Positions 14,812-25,075 of a DNA stretch of 64,000 bases are shown here, piece by piece (the first letter of the stretch is position 1; each line of letters starts with the position of its first letter). The notes below the pieces were generated by a model. The model was given only the letters and a program-made list of their open reading frames with translations, ran no database searches and was not told the origin of the DNA. A program made the translations under genes and the position numbers. Where the stretch lies: contig JAJPIM010000003.1 in NCBI GenBank assembly GCA_021324775.1, positions 1 to 64,000 of the forward strand. Direction: 5' to 3'. The stretch is from Gemmatimonadota bacterium (lineage in GTDB: Bacteria; Gemmatimonadota; Gemmatimonadetes; Gemmatimonadales; Gemmatimonadaceae).

Positions 14812-17142
14812 CTACACGAGAGATCCAGCGGCCGTTGGCTCTTCAGCCGCTTGTACGACGGCCGCCGGTCCCATCGCCGCCGGAATGGCGCCATGATACG
14901 CCGCCGCCAGCCGCGCCAGCGAGACTGCGATCCGCGTGCCGCCGATCGCGATCCGCAGCTCCCCGGCGGCCGGCCGTACGGTGCCGATCTGTCTGGCGGG
15001 CACACCGCGCTCGCCGGCCATCGCCAGCACGACCGGTGCGTCGGTGGTCGAGACGACGATCCGCCCCTGACCCTCGCCGAAGAGCAGAGCCCGCAGCGGC
15101 AAGCTGCTCCAGCCCGATAGATCCAGATCTGCACCGACCAGACGCTCGGCGTTGCCGATACAGCATTCCGCGACCGCGACCGCCAGGCCCCCGTCGCTCA
15201 CGTCGTGCGCCGACCGGACCGCGCCCGCGCGGATGGCCGCGAGCAGCGCGTCCGTCAGCGCACGCTCAGCAGCCAGATCACAATGCGGTGGTGCGCCGGC
15301 CACGACGCCGTGAATCCAGGCCAGGTACTCGCTGCCCCCCAACTCATCGGTTGGCTCGCCGAGCAGCACGATCGCCGCCTCGGCATCGTCGCGAAACCCC
15401 GATCGGGTCACGTGGTTGAACGCATCGATGAGACCGACCATGCCGACGACGGGCGTCGGATAGATCGCGCCAGCGGGACTCTCGTTGTACAGCGAGACGT
15501 TGCCACCGGTGACGGGGGTGCCCAGCACGCGGCACGCTTCTCCCATCCCGCCGATCGCTTCTCGCAACTGATAGTAGACGGCGGGCCGCGTCGGGTTGCC
15601 GAAGTTGAGGCAATTGGTGATCGCCATTGGGCGCGCGCCCACGCATGCGACATTGCGCGCCGCCTCGGCCACCGCGATCCGGCCACCCACCCGCGGATCG
15701 AGGTACGTGTAGCGGCCGTTGCCGTCCGTCTTGAGCCCAAGCGCGCGCGACGTTCCGCGGATTCGCACAACGGCCGCATCCCCCACTCCCGGCCACACCA
15801 CGGTGTTGGAGCGCACTGAGGAGTCGTACTGCCCGGTTACCCAGGCCTTGCTCGCGATCGTGGGTGACGCCAGCAGGGTCTCCAGGGTCCACGCCGGGTC
15901 GCGCTCTTCCGGCCGGGGCGCGACGGCGTGCACATCCGTCAGCCGTGCGGCCCGCACGGCCGGGTCCTCCGCGGCGTCCGGCGTGTAGAACGGGCAATCG
16001 GTCACGAGTTGCGATCCGGGGAACTCCGCGACGACACGATCGCCTTCCGTCACCCGGTACACCGGTTCCGCGATCACTTCGCCGATAACGGCGGCGGCGA
16101 GGTCCCATTTCGCCAGGATGGCCCGCACCGCATCCTCGCGGCCCCGGCGCGCGACCACCAGCATGCGCTCCTGCGATTCGCTGAGGAGGATCTCGTACGG
16201 CGTCATGCCGGGCTCACGCGCCGGCACTTTGGATACATCGATCGTGACGCCCACGTCGCCGCGCGCGGCCATCTCCGCGGACGACGACGTCAATCCTGCG
16301 GCACCCATGTCCTGGATCGCGACGATGTGGCCGCTCCGAATCAGCTCGAGACTCGCTTCGAGCAGCAGCTTCTCGGTGAAGGGGTCGCCGACCTGTACGC
16401 GCGGCCGCTTCGCGTCGGTGGCCGTCGACAGATCCTCCGAGGCGAACGAGGCCCCGTGAATGCCGTCGCGGCCGGTACGCGCACCGACGGCGATGATCGG
16501 ATTGCCGACGCCTTGGGCGACCGCGCGAATCAGCTCGTCTTCCCTGAGGATGCCCACGCACATCGCGTTGACGAGCGGATTGCCTTCGTACGCCGGGTCG
16601 AAGACCACCTCGCCGGCGACCGTCGGGACACCGACGCAATTGCCGTAGTCACCGATCCCGCGAACCACTCCGGCGAAGAGGTATCGGACGCGTGGCGTGG
16701 AGAGCGAACCGAATCGCAGCGAGTTGAGCATCGCAATGGGACGGGCACCCATCGTGAACACATCCCGGAGGATTCCACCCACGCCGGTCGCGGCACCCTG
16801 GTACGGCTCCACCGCGGACGGGTGGTTGTGCGATTCGATCTTGAACGCGACCGCCATCCCGTCGCCGACGGCGATGACGCCCGCATTTTCACCCGGACCC
16901 TGGAGCACATACGGCGCGGACGTGGGCAGCGTCTTGAGCAGCGGCCGCGAATGCTTGTATGAGCAGTGTTCACTCCACAGGGCACTGACGATCCCCAGCT
17001 CCGTGAACGTGGGATCGCGGCCGAGCATGGCGACCACCCGCGCATACTCGGCAGCCGTCAGGCCATGCTCGGCGATGAGCGCCGCGGAGATCGCCGGATC
17101 GCCGGGCCGTGGCTGCGGTGTGCGGGGGGTCAGTGTGCTCAC
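14812..17142 (-). CDS. purL: phosphoribosylformylglycinamidine synthase subunit PurL
   Basis: This is the small-type PurL (776 residues) that works with separate PurQ and PurS to turn FGAR into FGAM. Visible motifs include [28 protein letters not shown], the metal-binding [12 protein letters not shown], and the second half-repeat with [17 protein letters not shown] and [13 protein letters not shown]. The size separates it from the 1,300-residue single-chain enzyme of Gammaproteobacteria. The GTG start overlaps the stop of the BamE-like gene (GTGA), so the two are coupled even though their functions are unrelated. Confidence 0.97.
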   Translation of the reverse strand: MSTLTPRTPQPRPGDPAISAALIAEHGLTAAEYARVVAMLGRDPTFTELGIVSALWSEHCSYKHSRPLLKTLPTSAPYVLQGPGENAGVIAVGDGMAVAFKIESHNHPSAVEPYQGAATGVGGILRDVFTMGARPIAMLNSLRFGSLSTPRVRYLFAGVVRGIGDYGNCVGVPTVAGEVVFDPAYEGNPLVNAMCVGILREDELIRAVAQGVGNPIIAVGARTGRDGIHGASFASEDLSTATDAKRPRVQVGDPFTEKLLLEASLELIRSGHIVAIQDMGAAGLTSSSAEMAARGDVGVTIDVSKVPAREPGMTPYEILLSESQERMLVVARRGREDAVRAILAKWDLAAAVIGEVIAEPVYRVTEGDRVVAEFPGSQLVTDCPFYTPDAAEDPAVRAARLTDVHAVAPRPEERDPAWTLETLLASPTIASKAWVTGQYDSSVRSNTVVWPGVGDAAVVRIRGTSRALGLKTDGNGRYTYLDPRVGGRIAVAEAARNVACVGARPMAITNCLNFGNPTRPAVYYQLREAIGGMGEACRVLGTPVTGGNVSLYNESPAGAIYPTPVVGMVGLIDAFNHVTRSGFRDDAEAAIVLLGEPTDELGGSEYLAWIHGVVAGAPPHCDLAAERALTDALLAAIRAGAVRSAHDVSDGGLAVAVAECCIGNAERLVGADLDLSGWSSLPLRALLFGEGQGRIVVSTTDAPVVLAMAGERGVPARQIGTVRPAAGELRIAIGGTRIAVSLARLAAAYHGAIPAAMGPAAVVQAAEEPTAAGSLV

Positions 17143-17693
17143 TCGTGCGGCGCTGGCGCTGAGGGTACCGAATCGTGCTTCGCTCCGCTGGGCATCAGGC
17201 GTATCGAGTCGGCGTGGTTGGGGACGACACGGACGTATGACGGCGGGCGAGCCGGCGGCCGGGGGCCCATCAGCACGATACCCCCGCGGTGTGCGCTGTC
17301 GTCGGGCGTGCTGGCGCGGATCGGTGCGGGCGCGAAGTGCGACGGTGGGGATGGTTCCAGCGGAAGCGGCGACGAGCTGTGACCCGTGTACGTCCGCGTG
17401 CCGGAGCGGAAGACGGCATCCGTGACGACGCCGCGTTCCAGCACTACGAGATCATCCATTCCGCACTTCTGTCCGCACTCGTTGTCGTACATCAGATACG
17501 TGAACGAGCCCGAGTGGCTCTCCTCGCTGGGATCGCCCAAGCGCTCGACCACCTGATCCTTTGTCATGCCGGGATCGATCGTCACCGGCTTGGCCTGCGC
17601 ACCCGCTATGTGCGGGATCGCCAGCAGGAGAGCGGCCGCGATCGCGCCAAGGCACTGTCTGACGTTCACGGGACTGGACAAGGGCGCCTCCAT
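17139..17693 (-). CDS. secreted BamE/SmpA-like protein inside the pur operon
   Basis: A 184-residue protein with an N-terminal signal sequence (hydrophobic core [16 protein letters not shown], likely cleavage near residue 33). A domain of about 50 residues follows ([19 protein letters not shown], then SFTYLMYDN) that resembles the BamE/SmpA/OmlA fold, used in outer-membrane protein assembly and in small periplasmic proteins. Two cysteines (CGQKC) follow. The rest is Pro/Ser-rich and looks disordered. No lipobox is evident. The frame is open upstream, but the ATG at 17693, two bases after the purQ stop, gives the signal sequence. The function is unknown; the BamE label is a fold-level guess. 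Confidence 0.65.
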   Translation of the reverse strand: MEAPLSSPVNVRQCLGAIAAALLLAIPHIAGAQAKPVTIDPGMTKDQVVERLGDPSEESHSGSFTYLMYDNECGQKCGMDDLVVLERGVVTDAVFRSGTRTYTGHSSSPLPLEPSPPSHFAPAPIRASTPDDSAHRGGIVLMGPRPPARPPSYVRVVPNHADSIRLMPSGAKHDSVPSAPAPHE

Positions 17694-17694
17694 G

Positions 17695-18387
17695 TCAGGC
17701 CGCCACGCGAGCGACCAGGGACTCGAACATCGGCAACCCGTCGGGCGCTCCGAGGAGTGCATCAGCGGCCCGCTCGGGATGCGGCATCAGGCCGAAGACG
17801 TTGCCGGCGGCATTGATGATCCCCGCGATGTTGTGCATTGACCCGTTGGGATTGCCCTCGGGTGCCGGGTCTCCGGCCGCGTCGACGTACCGCATCACTA
17901 CCCTGCCTTCGCCCTCGAGTTCTTCGATCACCTGCTGATCGGCGACGAACCGGCCCTCCCCGTGCGCGATCGGCAGCCGGAGCACCTGTCCCGGCGCGTA
18001 CGCGTTGGTGAAAGCGGTCCCGGTGGATTCGACTCGCACCCGAACCGATCGGCCGAGGAACTTGAGACCCGCATTGCGGACGAGCGCCCCCGGGAGCAGG
18101 CCGGCCTCGCACGCGATCTGAAATCCGTTGCAGATCGCCAGCACCCGCCCGCCGCCATCGGCGAACGCCCGAACCTCGCGCATGATGGGGCTGAAGCGCG
18201 CGATAGCGCCCGCCCGGAGATAGTCGCCGTACGCGAAACCGCCGGGCAGGATCAGGACGTCCGCGCCGCCCAGGTCATGTCCCTTGTGCCACAACATGAC
18301 CGCCTCTTCACCAATGCCGTCCACGACGGTCTGATAGGCGTCGATGTCGCTGTTGGACCCGGGGAAGGTGACGATGCCGAAGCGCAT
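17695..18387 (-). CDS. purQ: phosphoribosylformylglycinamidine synthase subunit PurQ
   Basis: PurQ is the glutaminase subunit supplying ammonia to PurL. It is a class I glutamine amidotransferase of 230 residues with the triad Cys86 (AICNGFQ), His203 and Glu205 (MPHPERA). The N-terminal FPGSNSDID and ILPGGFAYGDYLRAGAIA are family signatures. It starts 27 bases after purS, and the BamE-like gene intrudes between it and purL. Confidence 0.97.
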   Translation of the reverse strand: MRFGIVTFPGSNSDIDAYQTVVDGIGEEAVMLWHKGHDLGGADVLILPGGFAYGDYLRAGAIARFSPIMREVRAFADGGGRVLAICNGFQIACEAGLLPGALVRNAGLKFLGRSVRVRVESTGTAFTNAYAPGQVLRLPIAHGEGRFVADQQVIEELEGEGRVVMRYVDAAGDPAPEGNPNGSMHNIAGIINAAGNVFGLMPHPERAADALLGAPDGLPMFESLVARVAA

Positions 18388-18414
18388 GGCGGTGAGCTCG
18401 GGAATGGCGATGGG

Positions 18415-18672
18415 TCAGGGGCGGCCAATGGATGCGATCTCGAAGTCCTCGATCACCGGATTAGCCAGGAGGCGCTCGCACATCGCGCGGACCGCGTGGC
18501 CCGCGGCTTCTGGGGTCTCGGCATCCGCGTCCACCACGACGTGCCGGCCGACGCGCACGTCGCGCACCTGCGCGAAGCCGAGCGAATGCAGCGCATCGGC
18601 CACCGCATGGCCCTGTGGGTCGAGGATACCGGTGCGCGGAACGATGTGCACGGACACACGGAATCGGCTCAT
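18415..18672 (-). CDS. purS: phosphoribosylformylglycinamidine synthase subunit PurS
   Basis: PurS is the small structural subunit that bridges PurQ and PurL and stabilises the ammonia channel. The 85-residue length, the start MSRFRVSVHIVPRTGILDPQG and the block LGFAQVRDVRVGRHVVVD are typical. The end NPVIEDFEIASI also fits. It follows pssA by 87 bases, the largest gap inside this operon apart from the truA/transaldolase-like gap of similar size. Confidence 0.95.
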   Translation of the reverse strand: MSRFRVSVHIVPRTGILDPQGHAVADALHSLGFAQVRDVRVGRHVVVDADAETPEAAGHAVRAMCERLLANPVIEDFEIASIGRP

Positions 18673-18759
18673 GAGTTCTTTCCCTTCCCGGTCTGCCGGA
18701 CCCTGCGATCGCCAGGTGGTTCCGGCCGGGCGTGCCCAGCGGCCTCTCGCAACACCGCG

Positions 18760-19716
18760 TCAGCCGTCGCGAATCCCCTCGCCATCGCCCGGATTGTCAG
18801 CCGGCCGGTTGTCGGCCTCCGGTGATGGGACGAGCCGCACCCAGCGTCCGGCGTGGCGACGGCGCCGGCCGACCACCACATCGCGCCCTCGTCGCGTCGA
18901 CGGTCCATCGTCGTCGGCGCGGTCGTCGTCGAGTGCGGCACCCGTCGGAATCCGGTCCACGAGGCCGAGGGCCACGGCCCTCGTGAGGCCGTAGAGGACG
19001 TATGCCATTCCCGCAGGGAAGAAAAACTCTCGGCCATAGATAAATATACCGACTATCGAGCCGACCACGACGACGAGGCCGGCGAGTCCGCTCCAGGTGC
19101 GAACGCCGACCTTGGGAAAGGCCGGATACGGCACGTTTGTGATCATCAGAATCGCGAGACCGCCCATCAACACCTTGACCATGTCGGGCCAGGGCAGATC
19201 CGCGATTCGCGTCTGGTTGTAGAACGACGTCTGGCTGAACCAGTAGTAGGTCGCCAGAGTTCCGCCCGCTGCGGGGCTCGGAAGCCCCTGGAAATGCCGT
19301 TTGGGAGTGCCGCCCTGCATCACGTTGAAGCGCGCAAGGCGGATCACCGCGCAGGCCGTGAACAGGAACACGAGCAGCCACCAGGCGCCGCCTTCGCGAT
19401 CGAGCACGGAGTAGTAGATGATCATTGCGGGGGCCAGCCCGAACGAGATCGCATCGACCAGCGAGTCGAGCTCCACGCCGAAGCGGGTGCCGGTGCCCGT
19501 CGCCCGCGCGATCCGGCCATCGAACGCGTCGCACACACCGCCCAGAACGATGAAAAGAACCGCTTTCGCGAAGTCGGCGTGCGACGCCGAGACGATCGCG
19601 AAGATGCCGAAAAACAGATTGCCGAGCGTGAAACCGTTCGGTAGCGCCGGCGCGGCCCGGCGCACGTCGGACCGGCGGAGCCGCCGCGCCACTACGCGCT
19701 TGACCGGGTTTACCAT
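18760..19716 (-). CDS. pssA: CDP-diacylglycerol-serine O-phosphatidyltransferase
   Basis: PssA makes phosphatidylserine from CDP-diacylglycerol and serine in the inner membrane. The complete CDP-alcohol phosphotransferase motif is readable: Asp63, Asp66-Gly67, Ala70-Arg71, Gly80, Asp84, Asp88. The membrane segments, the block NGFTLGNLFFG and ACAVIRLARFNV fit the Bacillus-type PssA family. A charged tail of roughly 60 residues (Asp/Arg-rich) beyond the last membrane span makes it longer than usual (318 residues). It is directly downstream of psd with a 19-base gap, giving consecutive enzymes of phosphatidylethanolamine synthesis. Confidence 0.94.
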   Translation of the reverse strand: MVNPVKRVVARRLRRSDVRRAAPALPNGFTLGNLFFGIFAIVSASHADFAKAVLFIVLGGVCDAFDGRIARATGTGTRFGVELDSLVDAISFGLAPAMIIYYSVLDREGGAWWLLVFLFTACAVIRLARFNVMQGGTPKRHFQGLPSPAAGGTLATYYWFSQTSFYNQTRIADLPWPDMVKVLMGGLAILMITNVPYPAFPKVGVRTWSGLAGLVVVVGSIVGIFIYGREFFFPAGMAYVLYGLTRAVALGLVDRIPTGAALDDDRADDDGPSTRRGRDVVVGRRRRHAGRWVRLVPSPEADNRPADNPGDGEGIRDG

Positions 19717-19735
19717 CGGCGCGCCACGGGGTCGA

Positions 19736-20389
19736 TCAGGGCGCCCACGCGCCCAGGACGGTCACGCCCGCCGTCGACCGCTGTCCCACCGCGACGCGGA
19801 CCGTCGCGCTCATCGGAAGGAACACGTCCACACGTGACCCGAATCGGATGATGCCCATGCGCTCTCCCTGTACCGCCGTGTCACCTTCCCGGCTGTAGGT
19901 GACGATCCGCCGCGCGATGAGTCCCGCAATCTGCCGCACCAGGACCCGGCGGTCGCGGGTCATGACGATGCCCACGGACCGCTGTTCGTTCTCGAGACTG
20001 GATTTCTCGGCGGCCGCGTTCAGAAACTTACCCGGATTATAGTGAACGTACCGGACGGTGCCGCTCACCGGGTACCGGTTGACGTGCACGTCGAAGACGT
20101 TCATGAAAATCGACACGCGGCGCGCGGGCCCCCGGAAGAACACCGGTTCCGTGACGTCGGTGATCATGACGACGCGGCCGTCGGCCGGGGCAATGACGAG
20201 GCCGTCGCCCCGGTCGCCCAGGCGCTCGGGGTCGCGGAAGAAATAGGCGACCCACAGCGTGAGCAGCGTGAGCACAAAGGCCAGGAGCCATATGGGCCAC
20301 GACCGCCTGGCCAGCGCTGTCGCCAATGCCGCCGCGGCGAGGACGGCCGCGATCGCGATGAAGACGTATCCTTCGCGCGCGAAGCTCAC
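19736..20389 (-). CDS. psd: phosphatidylserine decarboxylase, short (archaeal-type) proenzyme
   Basis: Psd converts phosphatidylserine to phosphatidylethanolamine using a pyruvoyl group made by self-cleavage. The 217-residue protein has two close N-terminal membrane spans (about residues 10-50), then [24 protein letters not shown] and the cleavage site Gly184-Ser185 in [12 protein letters not shown]. The FGSRVDV form is that of the short Psd group rather than the LGST form of E. coli. The frame is open further upstream, but the GTG at 20389 overlaps the purC stop (GTGA) and gives a normal N-terminus. Confidence 0.92.
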   Translation of the reverse strand: MSFAREGYVFIAIAAVLAAAALATALARRSWPIWLLAFVLTLLTLWVAYFFRDPERLGDRGDGLVIAPADGRVVMITDVTEPVFFRGPARRVSIFMNVFDVHVNRYPVSGTVRYVHYNPGKFLNAAAEKSSLENEQRSVGIVMTRDRRVLVRQIAGLIARRIVTYSREGDTAVQGERMGIIRFGSRVDVFLPMSATVRVAVGQRSTAGVTVLGAWAP

Positions 20390-21336
20390 GCGGGGCCCGG
20401 ACCGCCAGCTGCCGCCGTGAGCGGGGCGCCGGTCAGCCGCCGGAATGCGTCGAGATACCGCGCGCTCGTCGCGGCCACGACCTCGGGCGGCAGCGGCGGC
20501 GCGGGCGCGTCGCCGTTCCACCGGCCGGCCCGCCGTTCGGCGTCGAGATAGTCGCGGAGGGGCTGCTTGTCGAAACTCTGTTGGGTGCGTCCTGGCATGT
20601 AGCCGGCCGCCGGCCAGAACCGCGAGCTGTCGGGCGTCAGCACCTCATCGATCAGCAGCACCCGGCCTCCGGCGTGCCCAAACTCCAGTTTCGTGTCGGC
20701 GATCAGGATGCCGCGTTCGGCGGCCAGCGCGCGCCCGTGCTCGTACACGAGGCGAGTCTTCTCCTCCAGCTCCGCGGCCACGGATGCGCCGACGATGGCG
20801 GCCATGCGGGCGGTGTCGATGTTCTCATCGTGCCCGTGCTCGGCCTTGGTCGCGGGCGTGAAGCGGGCCGGCTCCAGCCGGTCGCTCTCGCGCAATCCCG
20901 CCGCGAGCCGCTCGCCGCCGACCGGCAGCCCCGCCAGATATTCCTTCCACGCCGACCCGGATATGTAGCCCCGGATGACACATTCGACCGGATAGACCTC
21001 GGTGCGGCGCACGAGCATCGCGCGACCAGTGAGAAGGGCCCGATGGGGCGCGAGCGCGGGGACCGCCCTGACAATGGAGTCCGGATCGGCCGTGATCAGG
21101 TGGTGCGCGATGCGGATGCCAAGATGTCCCAACCACCATGCCGTCAACTGCGTGAGCACCGCACCCTTGTGCGGCACGGCCTCGCGCATCACCACGTCGA
21201 AGGCGCTCACGCGATCGGTCGCGACGAGAAGCAGCCGGCCGGCATCGACTTCGTACACGTCGCGTACCTTGCCTTCGCGGAGGCGTGGCAACGGCAGTCC
21301 GGTCGTGCGCACCGGGCCGGCAGTGAGCGGCGTCAT
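20386..21336 (-). CDS. purC: phosphoribosylaminoimidazole-succinocarboxamide synthase
   Basis: PurC (SAICAR synthase) couples CAIR and aspartate with ATP. At 316 residues it is the longer form seen in yeast and many environmental bacteria. Signatures include [52 protein letters not shown] and the late [16 protein letters not shown]. Its ATG overlaps the purB stop (ATGA) and its end overlaps psd (GTGA), so it sits in a tightly coupled chain linking purine and phospholipid genes. Confidence 0.97.
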   Translation of the reverse strand: MTPLTAGPVRTTGLPLPRLREGKVRDVYEVDAGRLLLVATDRVSAFDVVMREAVPHKGAVLTQLTAWWLGHLGIRIAHHLITADPDSIVRAVPALAPHRALLTGRAMLVRRTEVYPVECVIRGYISGSAWKEYLAGLPVGGERLAAGLRESDRLEPARFTPATKAEHGHDENIDTARMAAIVGASVAAELEEKTRLVYEHGRALAAERGILIADTKLEFGHAGGRVLLIDEVLTPDSSRFWPAAGYMPGRTQQSFDKQPLRDYLDAERRAGRWNGDAPAPPLPPEVVAATSARYLDAFRRLTGAPLTAAAGGPGPA

Positions 21337-22805
21337 ACCCGCACGCCTGAGACTGTCGCGTGTCCCGGCTCGGCGTCGTCCCGCGCAAGCACCGGCGCGA
21401 CCACCGACGCGAGAAAATCGTCCACCTGGTCCGCGGCCCGTCCGATGTACCGGCTGGCGTCGACGGCCTGCCGAAGGTCGCCGGCTGTCGCGGGGAACGC
21501 GGGGTCCGCGGCGAGCCGCTCCAGCAAGTCGTTGTGGCGCGCACCGTCCTTCACCGCACGCGCTGCCGCCATGCTGTGCCGCCGGATCGTTTCGTGCGCG
21601 GCCTGCCGATCGCCACCGGCCCGGACCGCACGCACGATCAACTCCTCGGTCGCCATGAACGGCAGCTCGTCCTCGACCCGCTGGCGAATCCGGGCGGGAT
21701 GCACCTCCAGCCCGGCGGCGATGTTGGCCATGAGAACGAGAATCGCGTCGGCCGCGAGGAAGCTTTCTGGGAGCACGAGGCGCCGGTTCGCGCTGTCATC
21801 GAGCGTCCGCTCGAAATACTGCACGCTGTGGGTCTGGTTGGCGTTGGCTTCGAGAGACTGCGCGAATCGCGCGAGTCCGGCGATTCGTTCGGAGCGCATG
21901 GGATTTCGTTTGTACGCCATGGCGGACGACCCGACCTGCTCGGTCTCGAACGGCTCCTCGATCTCGCCGAATGCCTGCAGCATCCGGATGTCCCCGCTGA
22001 ATTTGGCCGCGCTGGCCGTGATCCCGGCCACGACCGCGAGGACGCGAGCGTCGAGCTTCCGGGAGTATGTCTGCCCCGTCACCGCCAGCGCGCTGCCGAA
22101 TCCGAACGCGTGCGTCACCCGCCGATCGAGGTCGCGCACCTTGTCGTGGTCGCCGTGAAACAGCTCGAGGTAGCTGCCTTGCGTGCCGGTCGTTCCCTTG
22201 ATCCCGCGAAAGGGCAGTGTCGCCACGCAGTGATCCAGGTCCGCGAGATCGAGGATCAGGTCCTGGATCCACAGCGTCGCGCGCTTTCCCACCGTCGTGA
22301 GCTGCGCCGGTTGCAAGTGCGTGTAGCCGAGCGCCGGCTCGGCGCGCCACTGCCGCGCAAACGCCGCCAGCGGGCGCAGCACGTGCATGATCTGGCGACG
22401 CAGGATCGCCAGTCCCGAACGGAGCTGGATCAGATCGGCGTTGTCGGTGATGTCGGCGCTCGTCGCGCCCAGATGAATCACCCGCCGCGCGGCGGGCGCG
22501 GCATCCGCGAACGCGTGCACGTGCGCCATGACGTCATGGCGGAACCGCCGCTCGTAGCCTGCCACGGCGTGGAAATCGATGTCGTCGAGATGGGCCCGCA
22601 TGTCATCGACGGCCGCCTGCGGGATGTCGGCGCCAAGAGCACGCTCCGCTTCCGCGAGCGCGAGCCAGATGCGCCGCCACAACCCGTGCCGCGTCTGCGG
22701 CGACCACAGGGCCGTCATCTCCGGTGACGCGTAGCGTTCGGCCAGCGGAGAGGTGTAGCGCTCGTGACGCTCCGCCGGTGCCGCGCCGCTCGGAGGCGCG
22801 CTCAT
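21333..22805 (-). CDS. purB: adenylosuccinate lyase
   Basis: PurB releases fumarate from SAICAR and from adenylosuccinate, acting twice in purine synthesis. The 490-residue protein has the fumarase/aspartase superfamily signature [15 protein letters not shown], the histidine loop [13 protein letters not shown] and the [11 protein letters not shown] segment. The frame is open for another 300 codons upstream inside htrA; the ATG at 22805 overlaps the htrA stop (ATGA) and gives the family N-terminus. The length resembles the eukaryote/Bacteroidota-like long form rather than the 430-residue Bacillus form. Confidence 0.96.
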   Translation of the reverse strand: MSAPPSGAAPAERHERYTSPLAERYASPEMTALWSPQTRHGLWRRIWLALAEAERALGADIPQAAVDDMRAHLDDIDFHAVAGYERRFRHDVMAHVHAFADAAPAARRVIHLGATSADITDNADLIQLRSGLAILRRQIMHVLRPLAAFARQWRAEPALGYTHLQPAQLTTVGKRATLWIQDLILDLADLDHCVATLPFRGIKGTTGTQGSYLELFHGDHDKVRDLDRRVTHAFGFGSALAVTGQTYSRKLDARVLAVVAGITASAAKFSGDIRMLQAFGEIEEPFETEQVGSSAMAYKRNPMRSERIAGLARFAQSLEANANQTHSVQYFERTLDDSANRRLVLPESFLAADAILVLMANIAAGLEVHPARIRQRVEDELPFMATEELIVRAVRAGGDRQAAHETIRRHSMAAARAVKDGARHNDLLERLAADPAFPATAGDLRQAVDASRYIGRAADQVDDFLASVVAPVLARDDAEPGHATVSGVRV

Positions 22806-24322
22806 TGTATGCTGAAGTCCGTCGTGTAGACCTGGCCGTTGTGCTCGAAATACATGCGGATGGGTCCGCGCCCGCCATAGTAATTTAGCGCCTCGGCGGC
22901 TCGATCCGCGGATTCCACCGGGGTGTGGTTGACCTGCACGATCACATCCCCTGCCCGGATGCCGAGTTCGTCGGAAACGCGGGGCGTCACGCTGTAGATC
23001 ACCGCTCCGTGGTTGCTGCGGATGTTGCGCTCGGACCGAATGGCCGGCGTGAGTGTCACCAGTTGCAGCTCCTTGAGGACTTCGACCTTTGGCGCATTGA
23101 CCTCGGGAAGGTCGGCGACGGTGACGTTGGTGGTGATGTCCTGTCCATGGCGCCGGATGGTGAGCCGCACGGTGTCCCCGACGCGGAGATCGAGCAGCTC
23201 CGCCTCCCAGTCGTACGGGTTGCGCAGATCCCGGCCTCGCGAGCGCACGATCACATCGCCAGGCTCGATACCGGCGCGCGCCGCCGGCGAGCCCGGCGCC
23301 ACCGAACGCACGGTCACGCCGCCCGTCAGCATCGTTCGTGAGCTCGCCGCATCGGGGAGCCGCAATTGCACGCCGATCCACGGACGCCGCACGGCGCCAT
23401 GCGCGAGGAGATCCTCCGCGACGCGCTTCACCCGATTGATGGGAATCGCGAACCCCAGACCGACCGAGCCTCCGGTCGGCGTGTAGATCGAGCTGTTCAC
23501 CCCGATGACTTCGCCGAGGGCATTGACCAGAGGGCCGCCCGAGTTGCCCGGATTGATCGAAGCGTCGGTCTGGATCATGTCCACGTACACTCCGCCGCCC
23601 TCGGCCTGGCCAACGAGATTGCGCCCGGTGCCACTGATCACGCCAGCCGTGACGCTCGGCTCCGTGTTGCCGAGGAAGAATCCATAGGGGTTGCCGATGG
23701 CGATGGCCCATTCGCCGATGATGAGATCGTCGGACACCCCAAGGGGCGCCACAGGCAGGCGCTGTGCGTCGATCCGAAGGACCGCGAGATCGTTCGTCTC
23801 ATCGACCCCGACGATCTTGGCCGGGTAAGTCGTGCCGTCGCGCAGGGCCACTTTCACCGCGGTGGCACCGGCCACCACGTGCGCGTTGGTGACGATGACT
23901 CCGTCCGCACGGATGATGAAGCCCGACCCCAATCCCTGCGTCGTGCGATCCGGCCGGCCCCCGAAGAACGCATCGAAGGGGTTGGTGACGGGCGCGGTGG
24001 CTTCCGTCTGCACGGTGACGACCGCCGGCGAGACGCGGGCGACTGCTTCCGTGATCGGCGTCCGCCGGGCGGCCAGCGCTGCACGGCCGGACAGCGGTGT
24101 CGATGCGGCCGTGTCCCCTCGGGCCGGGGCGGTGTGTGCGGCCACCGTCTGCGCGTCCGCATCGGCCGAGATCGCCCCACCCGGTCCGCAGGCGATCGTC
24201 AGGGTCAGCGAAGCGAGAGCGACCACGGCAGCCGCGACGAGTGGGTAGCTACGGCACATTGCGCTTCGGGGAACCGGCGCCCGGCGCGCCGGGCCGGCAC
24301 GCGTGCGTTCGTCGATCGGCAT
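22802..24322 (-). CDS. HtrA/DegP-family serine protease, probable lipoprotein
   Basis: A periplasmic trypsin-like protease and chaperone of envelope quality control. The triad is complete: His148 (TNAHVV), Asp178 (TNDLAV) and Ser261 (GNSGGPL). Two PDZ domains follow (about 320-400 and 410-506). The N-terminus has a hydrophobic stretch ending in the lipobox-like LTIAC (Cys45), so the protein is probably lipid-anchored. ATG at 24259 is an attractive alternative start that places this signal at the very N-terminus. The stop overlaps purB (ATGA), and the gene begins six bases after the upstream transaldolase-like gene. Confidence 0.92.
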   Translation of the reverse strand: MPIDERTRAGPARRAPVPRSAMCRSYPLVAAAVVALASLTLTIACGPGGAISADADAQTVAAHTAPARGDTAASTPLSGRAALAARRTPITEAVARVSPAVVTVQTEATAPVTNPFDAFFGGRPDRTTQGLGSGFIIRADGVIVTNAHVVAGATAVKVALRDGTTYPAKIVGVDETNDLAVLRIDAQRLPVAPLGVSDDLIIGEWAIAIGNPYGFFLGNTEPSVTAGVISGTGRNLVGQAEGGGVYVDMIQTDASINPGNSGGPLVNALGEVIGVNSSIYTPTGGSVGLGFAIPINRVKRVAEDLLAHGAVRRPWIGVQLRLPDAASSRTMLTGGVTVRSVAPGSPAARAGIEPGDVIVRSRGRDLRNPYDWEAELLDLRVGDTVRLTIRRHGQDITTNVTVADLPEVNAPKVEVLKELQLVTLTPAIRSERNIRSNHGAVIYSVTPRVSDELGIRAGDVIVQVNHTPVESADRAAEALNYYGGRGPIRMYFEHNGQVYTTDFSIQ

Positions 24323-24327
24323 CCTGG

Positions 24328-24993
24328 TTAGACCGTGGCGCGCGGCCGATGGTGCACACTCAGGTCGCGCAGGAAATGATCCAGACCGCGGTCGGTCAAC
24401 GGGTGGAGCAGCAGGGCCTTCAACACCTCAGGTGCCACCGCCAACACATCGGCGCCGGCCTCCGCGCATCGGGCGAACTGCACCGCATGTTGGGGGAGCG
24501 CCGCGAGGACATCGCAATCCATGCCATGCGCCGCGAAGAGCGCGGACACGGAACGCACGACGTCGGCGCCGTCCTGCCCGAACGCGTCGAGTTGGTCGAG
24601 CGCCACGCTCACCATGAAGGCGCCGGCTTTTGCCGCAAGAACCGCCTGCGCCGCTGTGAAGACGAGCGTGGCCACCACCCGCACGCCGTCCGCCCGGAGC
24701 CGGCGCATCGCGCCGACCGCCTCTTCCAGCAGTGGAATCTGGACCAGAATCTGGTCCGAGATCCTGGCCAGCTCCCGTGCGTCGCGGTAGATGTCGGCCG
24801 CGGTGACCGCACCGACCGTCGCGCAGACCGGACCCGTGGTAGCCCGGCATATGTCGGCCAGGAGCGCGCGCTCCTCGCCGTCTCCGGCGACGTCGCGCAG
24901 CGATCCGGGAGTGGTGAGCACGCCCTCGGCGAGTCCACCGTCGATCGCCCATTGCACGTCCGCCACCGACGCCGTCGAGACGAAAATCTTCAT
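24328..24993 (-). CDS. transaldolase/FSA-family protein lacking catalytic residues
   Basis: This 221-residue protein aligns without gaps at its N-terminus to fructose-6-phosphate aldolase/short transaldolases, and LAAKAGAFMVS and the C-terminal helices also match. From memory of E. coli FsaA, however, the active-site positions are all changed: Asp6 is Ser6, Asn28 is Thr28, Gln59 is Thr59 and the Schiff-base Lys85 is Gln85 (LVQIPLLEE instead of VVKVPVT). Arg134 and Ser166 equivalents also look lost. It therefore cannot work by the normal lysine mechanism. It may be a regulator, a binder of sugar phosphates or a new activity. It lies between truA and htrA, on the same strand. I read the Gln codon (CAG) directly on the complementary strand. 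Confidence 0.8.
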   Translation of the reverse strand: MKIFVSTASVADVQWAIDGGLAEGVLTTPGSLRDVAGDGEERALLADICRATTGPVCATVGAVTAADIYRDARELARISDQILVQIPLLEEAVGAMRRLRADGVRVVATLVFTAAQAVLAAKAGAFMVSVALDQLDAFGQDGADVVRSVSALFAAHGMDCDVLAALPQHAVQFARCAEAGADVLAVAPEVLKALLLHPLTDRGLDHFLRDLSVHHRPRATV

Positions 24994-25002
24994 CGGTTCC
25001 GC

Positions 25003-25072
25003 CTGTGCTGGTGCTGGAGCTGGTCGAGCGAGTGTTGGTGCTGGTGTCGATGCTTGTGCCGATGCTGGAGCC
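25003..25072. repeat. low-complexity CTGGTG/GCTGGA-like tract
   Basis: A 70-base imperfect repeat of GTGCTGGTGCTGGAG-like units fills most of the 82-base gap between truA and the transaldolase-like gene. On the coding strand it reads as CCAGCACC-type units. If the truA stop were read through, it would encode a Ser/Thr-rich tail in the truA frame. No function is evident; slippage-prone DNA is the simplest description. Confidence 0.7.
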
Positions 25073-25075
25073 GGA

